From Bdellovibrionales bacterium (GTDB lineage: Bacteria > Bdellovibrionota > Bdellovibrionia > Bdellovibrionales > UBA1609), in the NCBI GenBank assembly GCA_020630675.1, contig JAHDIR010000019.1, forward strand, positions 1-49,807: 49,807 nt of DNA, in the 5' to 3' direction. Below, piece by piece: positions 35,286 through 42,729 of the stretch. The stretch's first letter is position 1; every line of letters begins with the position of its first letter. The position numbers and the translations under genes were made by a program. The notes under the pieces were generated by a model that saw only the letters and a program-made list of their open reading frames with translations, was not told the origin of the DNA and ran no database searches.

Positions 35286-36341
35286 TTATAAATTAAAATT
35301 TTTCAAATCTTTTTGAGGATGTTTTGAAGACTCCAAAGACTTTAGGTATTTAAGTGTTTTATCAAAGTTATTTCCAAGTAAGTTATGGGCTCGTTCAAAA
35401 TCGCTGAGGTCAGACATATATGTGAGGTAAGGCAATAGGTTGGCATTGTTGAGCTTCTTACTTTTGAAGTAATGATATCTTTTTGTTTTTAGTTGCGGCA
35501 ACAGATGTTGAGAAAAATTGTCGTTGATTTTTTGTAGTCGTTTTTCTTTCATAGGGTCAGTGATGTTTTTTGTCACTTGATACCACTTTTTTAGCTCGCC
35601 AAGTTCTTGTGTTATGAATTTAGAAAATAAAGTGTCGTCATAAATTTCGTGATCAATAGCTTTGAGAGTTTCTGAGTTTTTGCCTTCCCATTTCATAAAA
35701 AATAAACGCGTACCTATATTGGCTAAGAAAGTTGCCATTCGTTCATTAAAGTCGGCATTGTCTTTTATAAAAATTGTTGAATGCACAGTTTCGTGAATAA
35801 TTAAATTTACTAAGGATTGAGGGGTGTAATTCATCATGCTTGAAAGAATAGGGTCGTTAAACCAACCCAGACTACTAAAAGCTGTGACTCCTCTAACATA
35901 AGTGTCATAGTTTTTTTCAATAAATTTTTTTTGTTCTGCTAAGGCATCGTTTTTATCAAAAAAACCTAAGTAAGGGAAGGTGCCAACAATTGGAAATTTC
36001 CACTGATAAGACTTTAAATTATATTTATCAGAAACTCTTAATAAGTAAGACACATACTTGTCATCTAATTGAACATAACTAGAGTAGTTTTTTGTTTTTT
36101 TTAGTTTAAGTTCATTAAAGCAATAATCACGGACTTTTTGAATTAATAAGAGTTTTTCTTTAGTGAGAGGGGCAAGGTTATCTTGGCTCAATACTTTTTG
36201 TATATCTTTTCTTTTATACAGAATTTTCATTTGTGAGTAGCTTGATTTAGCTAAGTAGTTCAGCATGCATCCGCTCGTGGTGACAACCATCCATACAGCA
36301 GTCAGTGCTCGAATAAATTTACGAGGGGGTATTATAATCAT
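35286..36341 (-). CDS. Predicted aminopeptidase (COG4324 type), lipoprotein
   Basis: This 351-aa lipid-anchored protein (lipobox around TTSGC, Cys25) resembles the predicted aminopeptidase family COG4324. Shared landmarks are the YSSY segment, FPIVGTFPYLGFFDKNDA, VTAFSSLGWFNDPILSSMM and the zinc motif. The putative zinc site is His183-Glu184-x2-His187 with Glu200 in FNERMATF. The enzymatic activity of the family is predicted, not proven. AGGAC precedes the ATG. It sits nine bases after the beta-barrel gene, so the two are probably co-transcribed. Confidence 0.82.
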   Translation of the reverse strand: MIIIPPRKFIRALTAVWMVVTTSGCMLNYLAKSSYSQMKILYKRKDIQKVLSQDNLAPLTKEKLLLIQKVRDYCFNELKLKKTKNYSSYVQLDDKYVSYLLRVSDKYNLKSYQWKFPIVGTFPYLGFFDKNDALAEQKKFIEKNYDTYVRGVTAFSSLGWFNDPILSSMMNYTPQSLVNLIIHETVHSTIFIKDNADFNERMATFLANIGTRLFFMKWEGKNSETLKAIDHEIYDDTLFSKFITQELGELKKWYQVTKNITDPMKEKRLQKINDNFSQHLLPQLKTKRYHYFKSKKLNNANLLPYLTYMSDLSDFERAHNLLGNNFDKTLKYLKSLESSKHPQKDLKNFNL

Positions 36342-36350
36342 AACGAAGTC

Positions 36351-36914
36351 CTAAAAATAGCAAGATAAGCCAAAGCGAAAAGTATAGTCCAAAGACTCTT
36401 GATTACGCCCAATGGGGCTGGCCCATAAGTCGGCTCCGAGCTTAATAAAAAATCGTTCATTAGTTTTTATTTTTATACCTAAACCGGCGCTAGGAACAAT
36501 TCCACTAACAGGGTCCAGCTGGCTTGTGCCAACGTCAACTTCTCTAGTAATGGTTTTGTCCATATAGGCTAGACCTAGTTTAATATACGGATGAATAGGA
36601 GCCTTTCTATCGTTAAAAGTGGTCACAAAATCTCCACCAAAAAGTCGAAACTCAGAGTTAACAACCACTTTTGAATCGCCCTCGCTGGGAAGGCTTTGTA
36701 GGTTAGAAGAACCTTGAGTGTAACTAAATTCAACTGCCGATCGCTCCCATAAATAAACGGCAAAGGAACCAGTTAATGAGAAAGTTTTTTGAAAGTTATT
36801 GTCATCTAGTTTTGAGTTTCTAAAGTTACCTGTAAGGCTTAATTCACGAACAGTTTTAGATAAACAGGGAGTAGAAAACAAAAGTGCCACAGTAACTAGA
36901 AGAGTAAGTTTCAT
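36351..36914 (-). CDS. Outer-membrane beta-barrel protein
   Basis: This 187-aa protein has a cleavable signal (LLVTVALLFSTPCLS). Alternating amphipathic strands follow (LSLTGNF, FSLTGSFAVYLW, AVEFSYTQG, INPY-like IHPYIKLGLAYMD) and the C-terminus ends FGLSCYF, with the terminal Phe typical of barrels assembled by BamA. It resembles the OmpA/OmpW-like eight-strand family in size. A TTGTAT-N17-TAGAAT promoter would put +1 on the A of its ATG, and no SD is present. It is followed closely by the aminopeptidase gene. Confidence 0.72.
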   Translation of the reverse strand: MKLTLLVTVALLFSTPCLSKTVRELSLTGNFRNSKLDDNNFQKTFSLTGSFAVYLWERSAVEFSYTQGSSNLQSLPSEGDSKVVVNSEFRLFGGDFVTTFNDRKAPIHPYIKLGLAYMDKTITREVDVGTSQLDPVSGIVPSAGLGIKIKTNERFFIKLGADLWASPIGRNQESLDYTFRFGLSCYF

Positions 36915-36920
36915 CTTCTT

Positions 36921-36949
36921 ATTCTAAGAACATTGGCTTAAATATACAA
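36921..36949 (-). promoter_or_regulatory. Promoter placed for a leaderless beta-barrel mRNA
   Basis: On the minus strand TTGTAT (36949-36944), 17 nt, TAGAAT (36926-36921), then six bases and the ATG at 36914. Confidence 0.4.
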
Positions 36950-36991
36950 TAATAAGGCGATAAGACCCTGGGCTAAAGGTAAGAGTTGAAC

Positions 36992-37891
36992 TTAAAATTC
37001 ATTAGCAAAACGTCTGTCTTCAAGAACAAGTCTAAAGTTAAAAGGCAGATAAATAAACCCATCAGACTCAACCATGTCAGTGGGCGGATTAATAAAGGGA
37101 GCGGCTCTACGAAAGGCATCGACAGCAGCAAAATCAAGCATCTTATCGTTAGAGCTTTTTGTTATGAAGTGTCCCATAAATTCACCCTTATCATTGAGAA
37201 TGACTTGTAAAGTGGTGACTCGGGCCTTCTTGGCCAAGTAACGATACTTCTTGGGACTAAGCATGAGTAAAACTTCTTTAATATTATTGCTCCATCGTGG
37301 GTAAAGCTGATCATGTAAACGCGAGTAAAAAGCATAGTATCTTAAAGTACCCTGATCAGTATCTATGGCGGTGATGTCAGCCCTTTCTACATTCGGAATA
37401 TAGGTAGAGAGAGTCGATTCCATTTTTTGTGATAAGTTAAACTCTGTTGTAATGCGTGGTAAAGGTTTTCCCTCAGGGTAGAGCGCAAAGTCACCTTTAC
37501 TTCTAGGGAGTGTGAGCCCTTTCTTGCTAGAAGGTTTACTTTTTAAGCGACTTAAAGGAATAATTTTTTTGGAAGTTCTATTTTGAGTGAGACCACTTCG
37601 TCGTGCTGCTTTTTGCTTGAGAACTCGTCGAGTTTTACGCGATATAAATTCCGCTCTTTTTCTAGCGGTTTCAATCTGTTTTTTGAGGTCAAAGTCTTTA
37701 ATGAATTTTTGCTTCTTTAGAGCTTTAGCTTGTTTTTCAGACATGACCTCAAACTCAATAGCTTCCTGTTGAGCCTGTGGCAGGCTTGAGCTAGGAATTT
37801 TTTCTGCCAGCAAATAGAAGAGCGTGTGCAGAAGAAAACTAAGTAATATTGAGAGGATACATAACGTCCGTGTGTTTTTTAAACCCATCAT
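36992..37891 (-). CDS. TonB-like energy transducer family protein
   Basis: This 299-aa protein has an N-terminal membrane anchor (ILSILLSFLLHTLFYLLA) followed by a Lys/Arg-rich helical linker with Pro/Ser. It ends in a TonB_C-like domain of about 95 residues (VTTLQVILNDKGEFMGHFI, then AAVDAFRRAAPFINPP). TonB proteins span the periplasm to energise outer-membrane receptors; no ExbB/ExbD or receptor gene is adjacent. The start at 37891 is preferred because an extended -10 box (TGATATAAT) ends just before it. The ORF could also start at 37900, inside that box. Confidence 0.75.
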   Translation of the reverse strand: MMGLKNTRTLCILSILLSFLLHTLFYLLAEKIPSSSLPQAQQEAIEFEVMSEKQAKALKKQKFIKDFDLKKQIETARKRAEFISRKTRRVLKQKAARRSGLTQNRTSKKIIPLSRLKSKPSSKKGLTLPRSKGDFALYPEGKPLPRITTEFNLSQKMESTLSTYIPNVERADITAIDTDQGTLRYYAFYSRLHDQLYPRWSNNIKEVLLMLSPKKYRYLAKKARVTTLQVILNDKGEFMGHFITKSSNDKMLDFAAVDAFRRAAPFINPPTDMVESDGFIYLPFNFRLVLEDRRFANEF

Positions 37892-37898
37892 CAGGTTC

Positions 37899-37907
37899 AT
37901 TATATCA
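37899..37907 (-). promoter_or_regulatory. Extended -10 promoter of the TonB-like gene
   Basis: On the minus strand TGA-TATAAT (TATAAT at 37904-37899) forms an extended -10 element. Predicted +1 is 37892, one base before the double ATG at 37891. The -35 region is poor. Confidence 0.45.
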
Positions 37908-37918
37908 ATAGAAATGAC

Positions 37919-37946
37919 TAAAGTTGAGACAAATTCGGCCGATAAG
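37919..37946 (+). promoter_or_regulatory. Sigma-28-like promoter of the PilZ gene
   Basis: TAAAAGTT (37919-37926), 12 nt, and a perfect GCCGATAA (37939-37946). The predicted +1 is near 37953, giving a 48-nt leader with a strong SD before the ATG at 38001. Confidence 0.65.
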
Positions 37947-38000
37947 GATTTAAGTGTAAATTATATAAGTATTTGCCCATGAGTGGGGGGGAAAATATAT

Positions 38001-38525
38001 ATGTACAAAAATAATGTGATCGATTTTGTTGCGCGCAGAGAACAGAAAAAAACAGAAGAAACTATTCCAAGTCAGAGCCATAGCGATGAAGCTCCATTGT
38101 TAGATTTAATTGAAAAAAGAGATGCTAAAATTCAGCAAGATCGTAGAGAAGTTAAGCGAACTATCCTTACAGAGTTTATCAGTGCTCATGTTGTTGTGCC
38201 CAAGCGCGGACTACAAAAAGTTGCCATTTATGATATTTCAGATAATGGAATTGCCTTTGACTTAGAGGCTGAAGAAGGGGCCTTTAGAAAGTTCGAAGAA
38301 ATTGCCATGCGAGTTTATTTGAATTCACAAACTTATTTTCCTTTTTTTGCAAAAGTAAAAAACTGTCGTTTTATTGCAGAAGAAGGAGTTTACCGTGTTG
38401 GCGGACAATTTGATAAAAGCAGTTTTAATTCTGAAGCTCTAGGGCATTTTGTAAAGTTCATAGAAACGGTGAGTGCGAGTCTGAAAAGAGATTCTGGTGA
38501 TATTATTGTTTCTAATATAAAATAA
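38001..38525 (+). CDS. PilZ domain cyclic di-GMP-binding protein
   Basis: This is a 174-aa cytoplasmic PilZ protein. The c-di-GMP-binding elements are both present: RxxxR (Arg49 to Arg53, REVKR) and DxSxxG (Asp78 to Gly83, DISDNG). The first 40 residues are polar and probably disordered. PilZ proteins transmit c-di-GMP to motility, secretion or surface machinery. ATG 38001 is chosen because GGGGGGAAAA lies seven bases upstream; the GTG at 37983 is less likely. A flagellar-type promoter upstream suggests co-expression with motility genes. Confidence 0.86.
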   Translation: MYKNNVIDFVARREQKKTEETIPSQSHSDEAPLLDLIEKRDAKIQQDRREVKRTILTEFISAHVVVPKRGLQKVAIYDISDNGIAFDLEAEEGAFRKFEEIAMRVYLNSQTYFPFFAKVKNCRFIAEEGVYRVGGQFDKSSFNSEALGHFVKFIETVSASLKRDSGDIIVSNIK

Positions 38526-38655
38526 CACCAGGTTCCATTAAAGACTATGATGGGACTCATAGGCTTTTTTTAATATACAACTCCATAACTTTAAGGTGTG
38601 ATATAGTTCAGGATTTTTAAATCTTGAACTTTCATAATTTAAAAAGTGGGGGCTT

Positions 38656-39993
38656 ATGACCAACCAGTCAGCGGACACAACCAGAAAATTTGTTATCGAC
38701 ACTAATGTTATTCTTTTTGATGCCCGAGCCATTACAAAGTTTAAAAATTCTGACGTATATATTCCTTTTTCTGTCATTGAAGAGATTGATCGCTTTAAAC
38801 GTGACCTTGGTGAAAATGGTCGTAATGCTCGTCAGTTCAGTCGCTTTGTCGATGTCTTGAGATCCAAAGGGACTTTAGCCGAAGGAATCCCTCTTGAGCA
38901 AGGAGACACTACGGTTTATATAATTTCTGACCAAGACCTTCCTTGTTTGCCAACTGAACTTAACCAAGAAAAAGCAGACAATCGAATTTTAGGAACGGCC
39001 ATCCAGTTAAACAATCAGTTTAAAGATAATAGAGTTACTCTTGTCACAAAAGATATTAACTTAAGAATTAAAGCTGATATTTTTGGAATCATTGCTGAAG
39101 ATTACGAGCCAGATGCAACGAGCTCAAGCTCTGAAATGTACTCTGGTTTAAAAGAAATTGAAGTTGAGCCCACAATGATTGATTTATTTTATAAAGAAAG
39201 GGCTCTTTCCATTACAGATGAAATGGGAAAAGTTCATGCCAATCAATATGTTATTTTAAAAGATGTTTCGAATCCAAATCACAGTGCGATTGGTAGAGTG
39301 AATGAGCAAGATTCCTGTATCATACCACTATTAAGCCCTTCAGACAGTATATGGGGAATTCATCCTCGTAACGTTGAGCAAAGCTTTGCTATCGATTGTC
39401 TTTTAAATGATGATATTATGTTTGTATCTTTAGTCGGAAAAGCTGGGACAGGTAAAACTCTTCTCGCTTTGGCTGCAGGCTTATATAAAGCTATTGATGA
39501 AGGTCGTTTTCAAAGGTTGCTTGTGAGTCGACCTATCTTTGCTATGGGAAAAGACATTGGTTATTTGCCGGGAGATGTAGAGCAAAAGTTAAACCCATGG
39601 ATGCAACCCATTTTTGATAACGTAGAGTTTTTGATGGGCTCGGATAAAAAAGCAGCCGGTCGTGCTCAAGAATTAATTAATCAAGGTATGATTAATATTG
39701 AGCCCCTAACTTATATTCGTGGTCGAAGTATTCCAAATCAATATTTGATTGTTGATGAAGCTCAAAACTTAACTCCTCATGAAATCAAAACTATTGTGAC
39801 ACGAGCCGGGCAGGGCACCAAAGTTGTTCTAACCGGAGATACGCAACAAATTGACAACCCTTATATTGATTCGGCTAATAGTGGTCTTACTTATGCTGTT
39901 GAAAAATTTAAAGGGCATTCAATAGCGGCTCATGTGACGTTAACTAAAGGTGAGAGGTCTGAGCTTGCCGAGCTGGCTGCCAATATTCTTTAA
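38656..39993 (+). CDS. PIN-PhoH family ATPase/ribonuclease
   Basis: This 445-aa protein has the PhoH2 layout: an N-terminal PIN nuclease domain (about residues 10-150) and a C-terminal PhoH ATPase. PIN acidic residues are visible (FVIDTNVI, EEIDRF, and KADNRILGTA). The ATPase has Walker A GKAGTGKT (261-268), Walker B LIVDEAQN and sensor GDTQQID. PhoH2 proteins are RNA helicase-nucleases. The SD is GTGGGGG before the ATG. The next gene starts inside its end. Confidence 0.9.
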   Translation: MTNQSADTTRKFVIDTNVILFDARAITKFKNSDVYIPFSVIEEIDRFKRDLGENGRNARQFSRFVDVLRSKGTLAEGIPLEQGDTTVYIISDQDLPCLPTELNQEKADNRILGTAIQLNNQFKDNRVTLVTKDINLRIKADIFGIIAEDYEPDATSSSSEMYSGLKEIEVEPTMIDLFYKERALSITDEMGKVHANQYVILKDVSNPNHSAIGRVNEQDSCIIPLLSPSDSIWGIHPRNVEQSFAIDCLLNDDIMFVSLVGKAGTGKTLLALAAGLYKAIDEGRFQRLLVSRPIFAMGKDIGYLPGDVEQKLNPWMQPIFDNVEFLMGSDKKAAGRAQELINQGMINIEPLTYIRGRSIPNQYLIVDEAQNLTPHEIKTIVTRAGQGTKVVLTGDTQQIDNPYIDSANSGLTYAVEKFKGHSIAAHVTLTKGERSELAELAANIL

Positions 39994-40522
39994 CTTTTTA
40001 GTTTTTATTTATTTACTTTTATTTGGAGCCTCTTATTCTTTGGCTCAAATAACAGTTCAACAGAAATTTATATCTATTTCTGTTGAATCGCAAAAGTTAA
40101 AAATAAAAATTCCTTTTAAAGAAAAGTCAAAAAATGAGAGGGCCTCTCATTCGTTTTATAATTGTCAGTCTCGTCTAGTGGACCCATTTGCTGTTCCAGA
40201 CTGTCAATCTTGTTCAGTTAAAGCCAAAAATAAAATTAAGGGTAATAAGAGTTTAATGGCCGAAGTTTTAGAAGTTCAAGCTAACTCTTTTGGTTATACT
40301 TTTATCAAGAGAAAATCTGATCGTAAAAAACTAACTTTAATAAACCCCTTTGTTGTTTCAAAGTTTTCTTGGGGACAGCTCTATGAATGGAAATCACTAG
40401 ATTCACAACCTAAGCAGTATAACTTAATTTGTTTAAAGACAATGAGTTACTGTCAGCTAATAGGTCCTTATATCAAAAAGACTTTAGACTGGAAAAATTT
40501 AAAAATTAAACCTATTTTTTAA
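39965..40522 (+). CDS. Hypothetical exported protein
   Basis: This unrecognised protein of 185 aa has a signal peptide (FFNFLVFIYLLLFGASYSLAQ). The mature region is basic and has six cysteines (CQS, DCQSC, CLK, YC). The start is within the end of the PhoH gene. A TTG at 39965 has GAGAGG seven bases upstream and gives a compact signal peptide; a GTG at 39950 is the alternative. Translation is probably coupled to phoH. Confidence 0.55.
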   Translation: MPSWLPIFFNFLVFIYLLLFGASYSLAQITVQQKFISISVESQKLKIKIPFKEKSKNERASHSFYNCQSRLVDPFAVPDCQSCSVKAKNKIKGNKSLMAEVLEVQANSFGYTFIKRKSDRKKLTLINPFVVSKFSWGQLYEWKSLDSQPKQYNLICLKTMSYCQLIGPYIKKTLDWKNLKIKPIF

Positions 40523-40711
40523 AATTAAAGACTAAGAGTTTAGTGCTGTATTTCGACTAAGGTTGAGGCACGGGCACAAAGCCTTGGTTAAAAGTAAGAC
40601 TTTCGTTGGTCAGCTTTTCTTTTCCCTTCGATATTCGACATATCACTCAAGAAATTTTAGAAATAAACCGAATCATATTAAGACAATCAATATTATTTGT
40701 GAGGCTTAAAT
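40523..40711. other. Gap before the CpaF operon
   Basis: This 189-nt gap is the probable promoter region of the 40712-42605 operon. No box pair is convincing. I see no small ORF with an SD. Confidence 0.3.
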
Positions 40712-40990
40712 ATGTACATCCAAGGTGATCTTCAAAAAGTATTCGATGCTCTTTTTAACTTAGGTGTTATTGACCCTATTCTAGAAGCAGACTGGATTGA
40801 AGCGCAGAAACTTCTTCCACGTCATTACAAGCAGTTAGAAAAAGCAGTTTCTACGGCGAATAGTTTTCAAGGAGATGTTAGTGAATTGATGGTCAAATTA
40901 AAAGAGTATGATGAAACTGTTTTAGGGTATTTAGCAATGGAGGTGGCCCGTGAATTTTCAAATTTTCATGAACGTAAGAAAATTCATTAA
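40712..40990 (+). CDS. Conserved-looking small cytosolic protein
   Basis: This 92-aa, mostly helical protein has no signal peptide, begins MYIQGDLQKVFDALFNLG and is rich in Leu/Lys/Glu. GAGG lies upstream of the ATG. Its 3' end overlaps the next gene by 41 nt and contains that gene's SD, so the three genes 40712-42605 form one translationally coupled unit. The family is not recognised. Confidence 0.62.
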   Translation: MYIQGDLQKVFDALFNLGVIDPILEADWIEAQKLLPRHYKQLEKAVSTANSFQGDVSELMVKLKEYDETVLGYLAMEVAREFSNFHERKKIH

Positions 40991-41495
40991 ATTAGCCATT
41001 GGCTTTTCAATTATTTTTTCTTCAGTGAGTTTACTGGCTGAATGGAAAATAGATTTAAGCCGACGGGCAAGAGAAATAGGTGTTGATAAATATGTGGAAG
41101 TCATACCTAAAGAAGAAAAAAAAGAAGTATTTCAGTATTACTACTCAAATAAACATCCTATTCAAGAACTTGTTATTATGAGTACAGAAAAAGGGTTTGT
41201 ACCTGAGTCTGTGAGTTTAAAAGCTGGGGTTCAATATAGAATTCATTTAGTCAATGTAAACAAACAAGAGCAAAATACTAGTTTTGTCATGGCCTCATTT
41301 TCTCAATACCACTCTATGTTTTATGGTAGAACTAAATCATTTATTTTACACCCTAAAAAAGAGGGTATATATAAGTTTGAATCTCCAGAAACAGATTATA
41401 TTGGAAAGCTTATAGTTCATAGCTCTGAAAAAAAACAAGCCAATTCTGAAACTCATATTGATTTAGAAAGAGGTTTGGCCTCGGAAGGAAATTAA
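40950..41495 (+). CDS. Cupredoxin-like periplasmic protein
   Basis: This 181-aa protein has an N-terminal signal or anchor (IKLAIGFSIIFSSVSLLA) and a beta-sandwich region from about residue 75. There FVPESVSLKAGVQYRIHLVN resembles the cupredoxin fold seen in copper-binding and related domains. The usual Cys/His copper ligands of a type 1 site are not evident, so it may be a structural cupredoxin fold. The GTG start at 40950 follows GGAGG (40939-40943) by six bases and lies inside the preceding gene. CpaF starts 3 nt after its stop. Confidence 0.6.
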   Translation: MNFQIFMNVRKFIKLAIGFSIIFSSVSLLAEWKIDLSRRAREIGVDKYVEVIPKEEKKEVFQYYYSNKHPIQELVIMSTEKGFVPESVSLKAGVQYRIHLVNVNKQEQNTSFVMASFSQYHSMFYGRTKSFILHPKKEGIYKFESPETDYIGKLIVHSSEKKQANSETHIDLERGLASEGN

Positions 41496-41498
41496 ACT

Positions 41499-42605
41499 TT
41501 GAGTGATAGCTCCAATGTCTTTATAGATTCTTTAAAAAATTTCTTAGCGCCAGTCGCTGACTTACTTGATGACGAGTCTATAACTGAAATAATGATTAAT
41601 GGGCCGGAAGAAATTTGGGTAGAGTCAGCAGGTAAAGTTACAAAAGCAACAGCTCAGTTTCCTGATGAAGATTCTTTACGGGCAGCAGTTAATAATATTG
41701 CTCAGAGTGTAGGTCGAAGGGTGAATGATGAAGAGCCACGGCTAGATGCTAGGTTACCTAATGGCTACCGAATTCATGCTGTAATACCTCCCTGTGCAAG
41801 AAACGGCACAACAGTAGCTATACGTAAGTTTTCTAAGGTAAAAATGACATTTAAAGACTATGTTAAATTTGGATCAATATCTGTTGATGCCGCTCAGTTT
41901 TTAGATATATGCATGAAGTTGGGGAAAAATGTTCTTGTTAGTGGAGGAACGGGATCTGGAAAAACCACACTTTTAGGAGTACTTTGTGATCGCATTCCTA
42001 ATGGGCAGCGAATTATTGTTATTGAAGACTCTTCCGAATTAAGTGTGGACTACGAGCATGTTGTTTTTTTTGAAACAAAGGCTGAAGATGCTCAGGGAAA
42101 TGGTGAGGTTAGTATTCAAGACTTAGTCAAAAGTAGTTTAAGGCTAAGACCTGATCGCATAATTGTAGGAGAGGTCAGGGGCTCTGAATCTTTAGATTTA
42201 GTGCAAGCCATGAATACGGGGCACAAAGGTTGTTTGGGGACGGTTCATGCCAACACGGCAGACGGAGCTTTACTAAGGTTAGAGGCACTATCGCAAGGTA
42301 GTGACAGTAAGCTCAGTGAAAAAGCTTTACGGCAACAAATTTGTTCTGCCATTGATATCGTCATTCAAATTTCTAGGTACGCCGATGGCTCTCGACGCAT
42401 AGGAACTATTGCTGAGGTTTTAGGTTTTGATGAAAACGGAGACTATAACGTTGTTCCTATATATGAGATGAGTCGTCTCATTAAAAAAGCCGATGGTACT
42501 TTGCAGGGACAGGTCGAAGCCACAGGAGTGGTTCCTAGTTTTATCAATGAGATTATCGACAATGGCATTCCATTTTCTGTTGATAAATTCAAAACTTCAG
42601 CCTAA
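41499..42605 (+). CDS. cpaF: CpaF/TadA-type secretion ATPase
   Basis: This 368-aa hexameric ATPase of the type II/IV secretion family powers Tad/Flp pilus assembly in other bacteria. Walker A GGTGSGKT is at 149-156, the Asp box and Walker B region include IIVGEVRGSESLDLVQAMNTGH, and the His box is GTVHANTA. The start is a TTG at 41499 after AAGGAAA. No other tad/cpa genes (cpaB, C, E, tadB, tadC) are in the window, so it is an orphan here. It is coupled to the cupredoxin-like gene, so it may serve a distinct envelope system. Confidence 0.9.
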   Translation: MSDSSNVFIDSLKNFLAPVADLLDDESITEIMINGPEEIWVESAGKVTKATAQFPDEDSLRAAVNNIAQSVGRRVNDEEPRLDARLPNGYRIHAVIPPCARNGTTVAIRKFSKVKMTFKDYVKFGSISVDAAQFLDICMKLGKNVLVSGGTGSGKTTLLGVLCDRIPNGQRIIVIEDSSELSVDYEHVVFFETKAEDAQGNGEVSIQDLVKSSLRLRPDRIIVGEVRGSESLDLVQAMNTGHKGCLGTVHANTADGALLRLEALSQGSDSKLSEKALRQQICSAIDIVIQISRYADGSRRIGTIAEVLGFDENGDYNVVPIYEMSRLIKKADGTLQGQVEATGVVPSFINEIIDNGIPFSVDKFKTSA

Positions 42606-42645
42606 TTTTAAAATTCTACTTTCGTATAGATTATAAAAATAGTGT

Positions 42646-42702
42646 GAGTTAAATATTTTCTTAATTCCATTTTTTTTAAAAAAAATTCTTATTTTTTAAC
42701 TC
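42646..42702 (+). terminator. Possible terminator after cpaF
   Basis: The arms GAGTTAAA and TTTAACTC enclose an AT-rich segment with an internal T8A8 palindrome. It ends 14 nt before the GCCGATAA box of the LamG array. Weak and AT-rich, but well placed. Confidence 0.3.
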
Positions 42703-42723
42703 TGCCTTAGTTTTTGCCGATAA
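42696..42723 (+). promoter_or_regulatory. Sigma-28 promoter of LamG array gene A
   Basis: TTAAC (42696-42700) and a perfect GCCGATAA (42716-42723); read as TAAC-N15-GCCGATAA it matches the TAAA-N15-GCCGATAA consensus except one base. Six bases later comes the GTG start (42730), so the predicted +1 is its G. Confidence 0.62.
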
Positions 42724-42729
42724 ATAAGA

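Noticed and set aside
36955-36962. GGCGATAA on the plus strand as another sigma-28 site
   Set aside because: It reads away from the only gene start nearby (minus strand), has no matching -35, and no plus-strand gene follows.
41499-42605. CpaF as part of a complete Tad pilus locus
   Set aside because: None of the neighbouring genes resembles CpaB, CpaC, CpaE, TadB, TadC or a Flp pilin.
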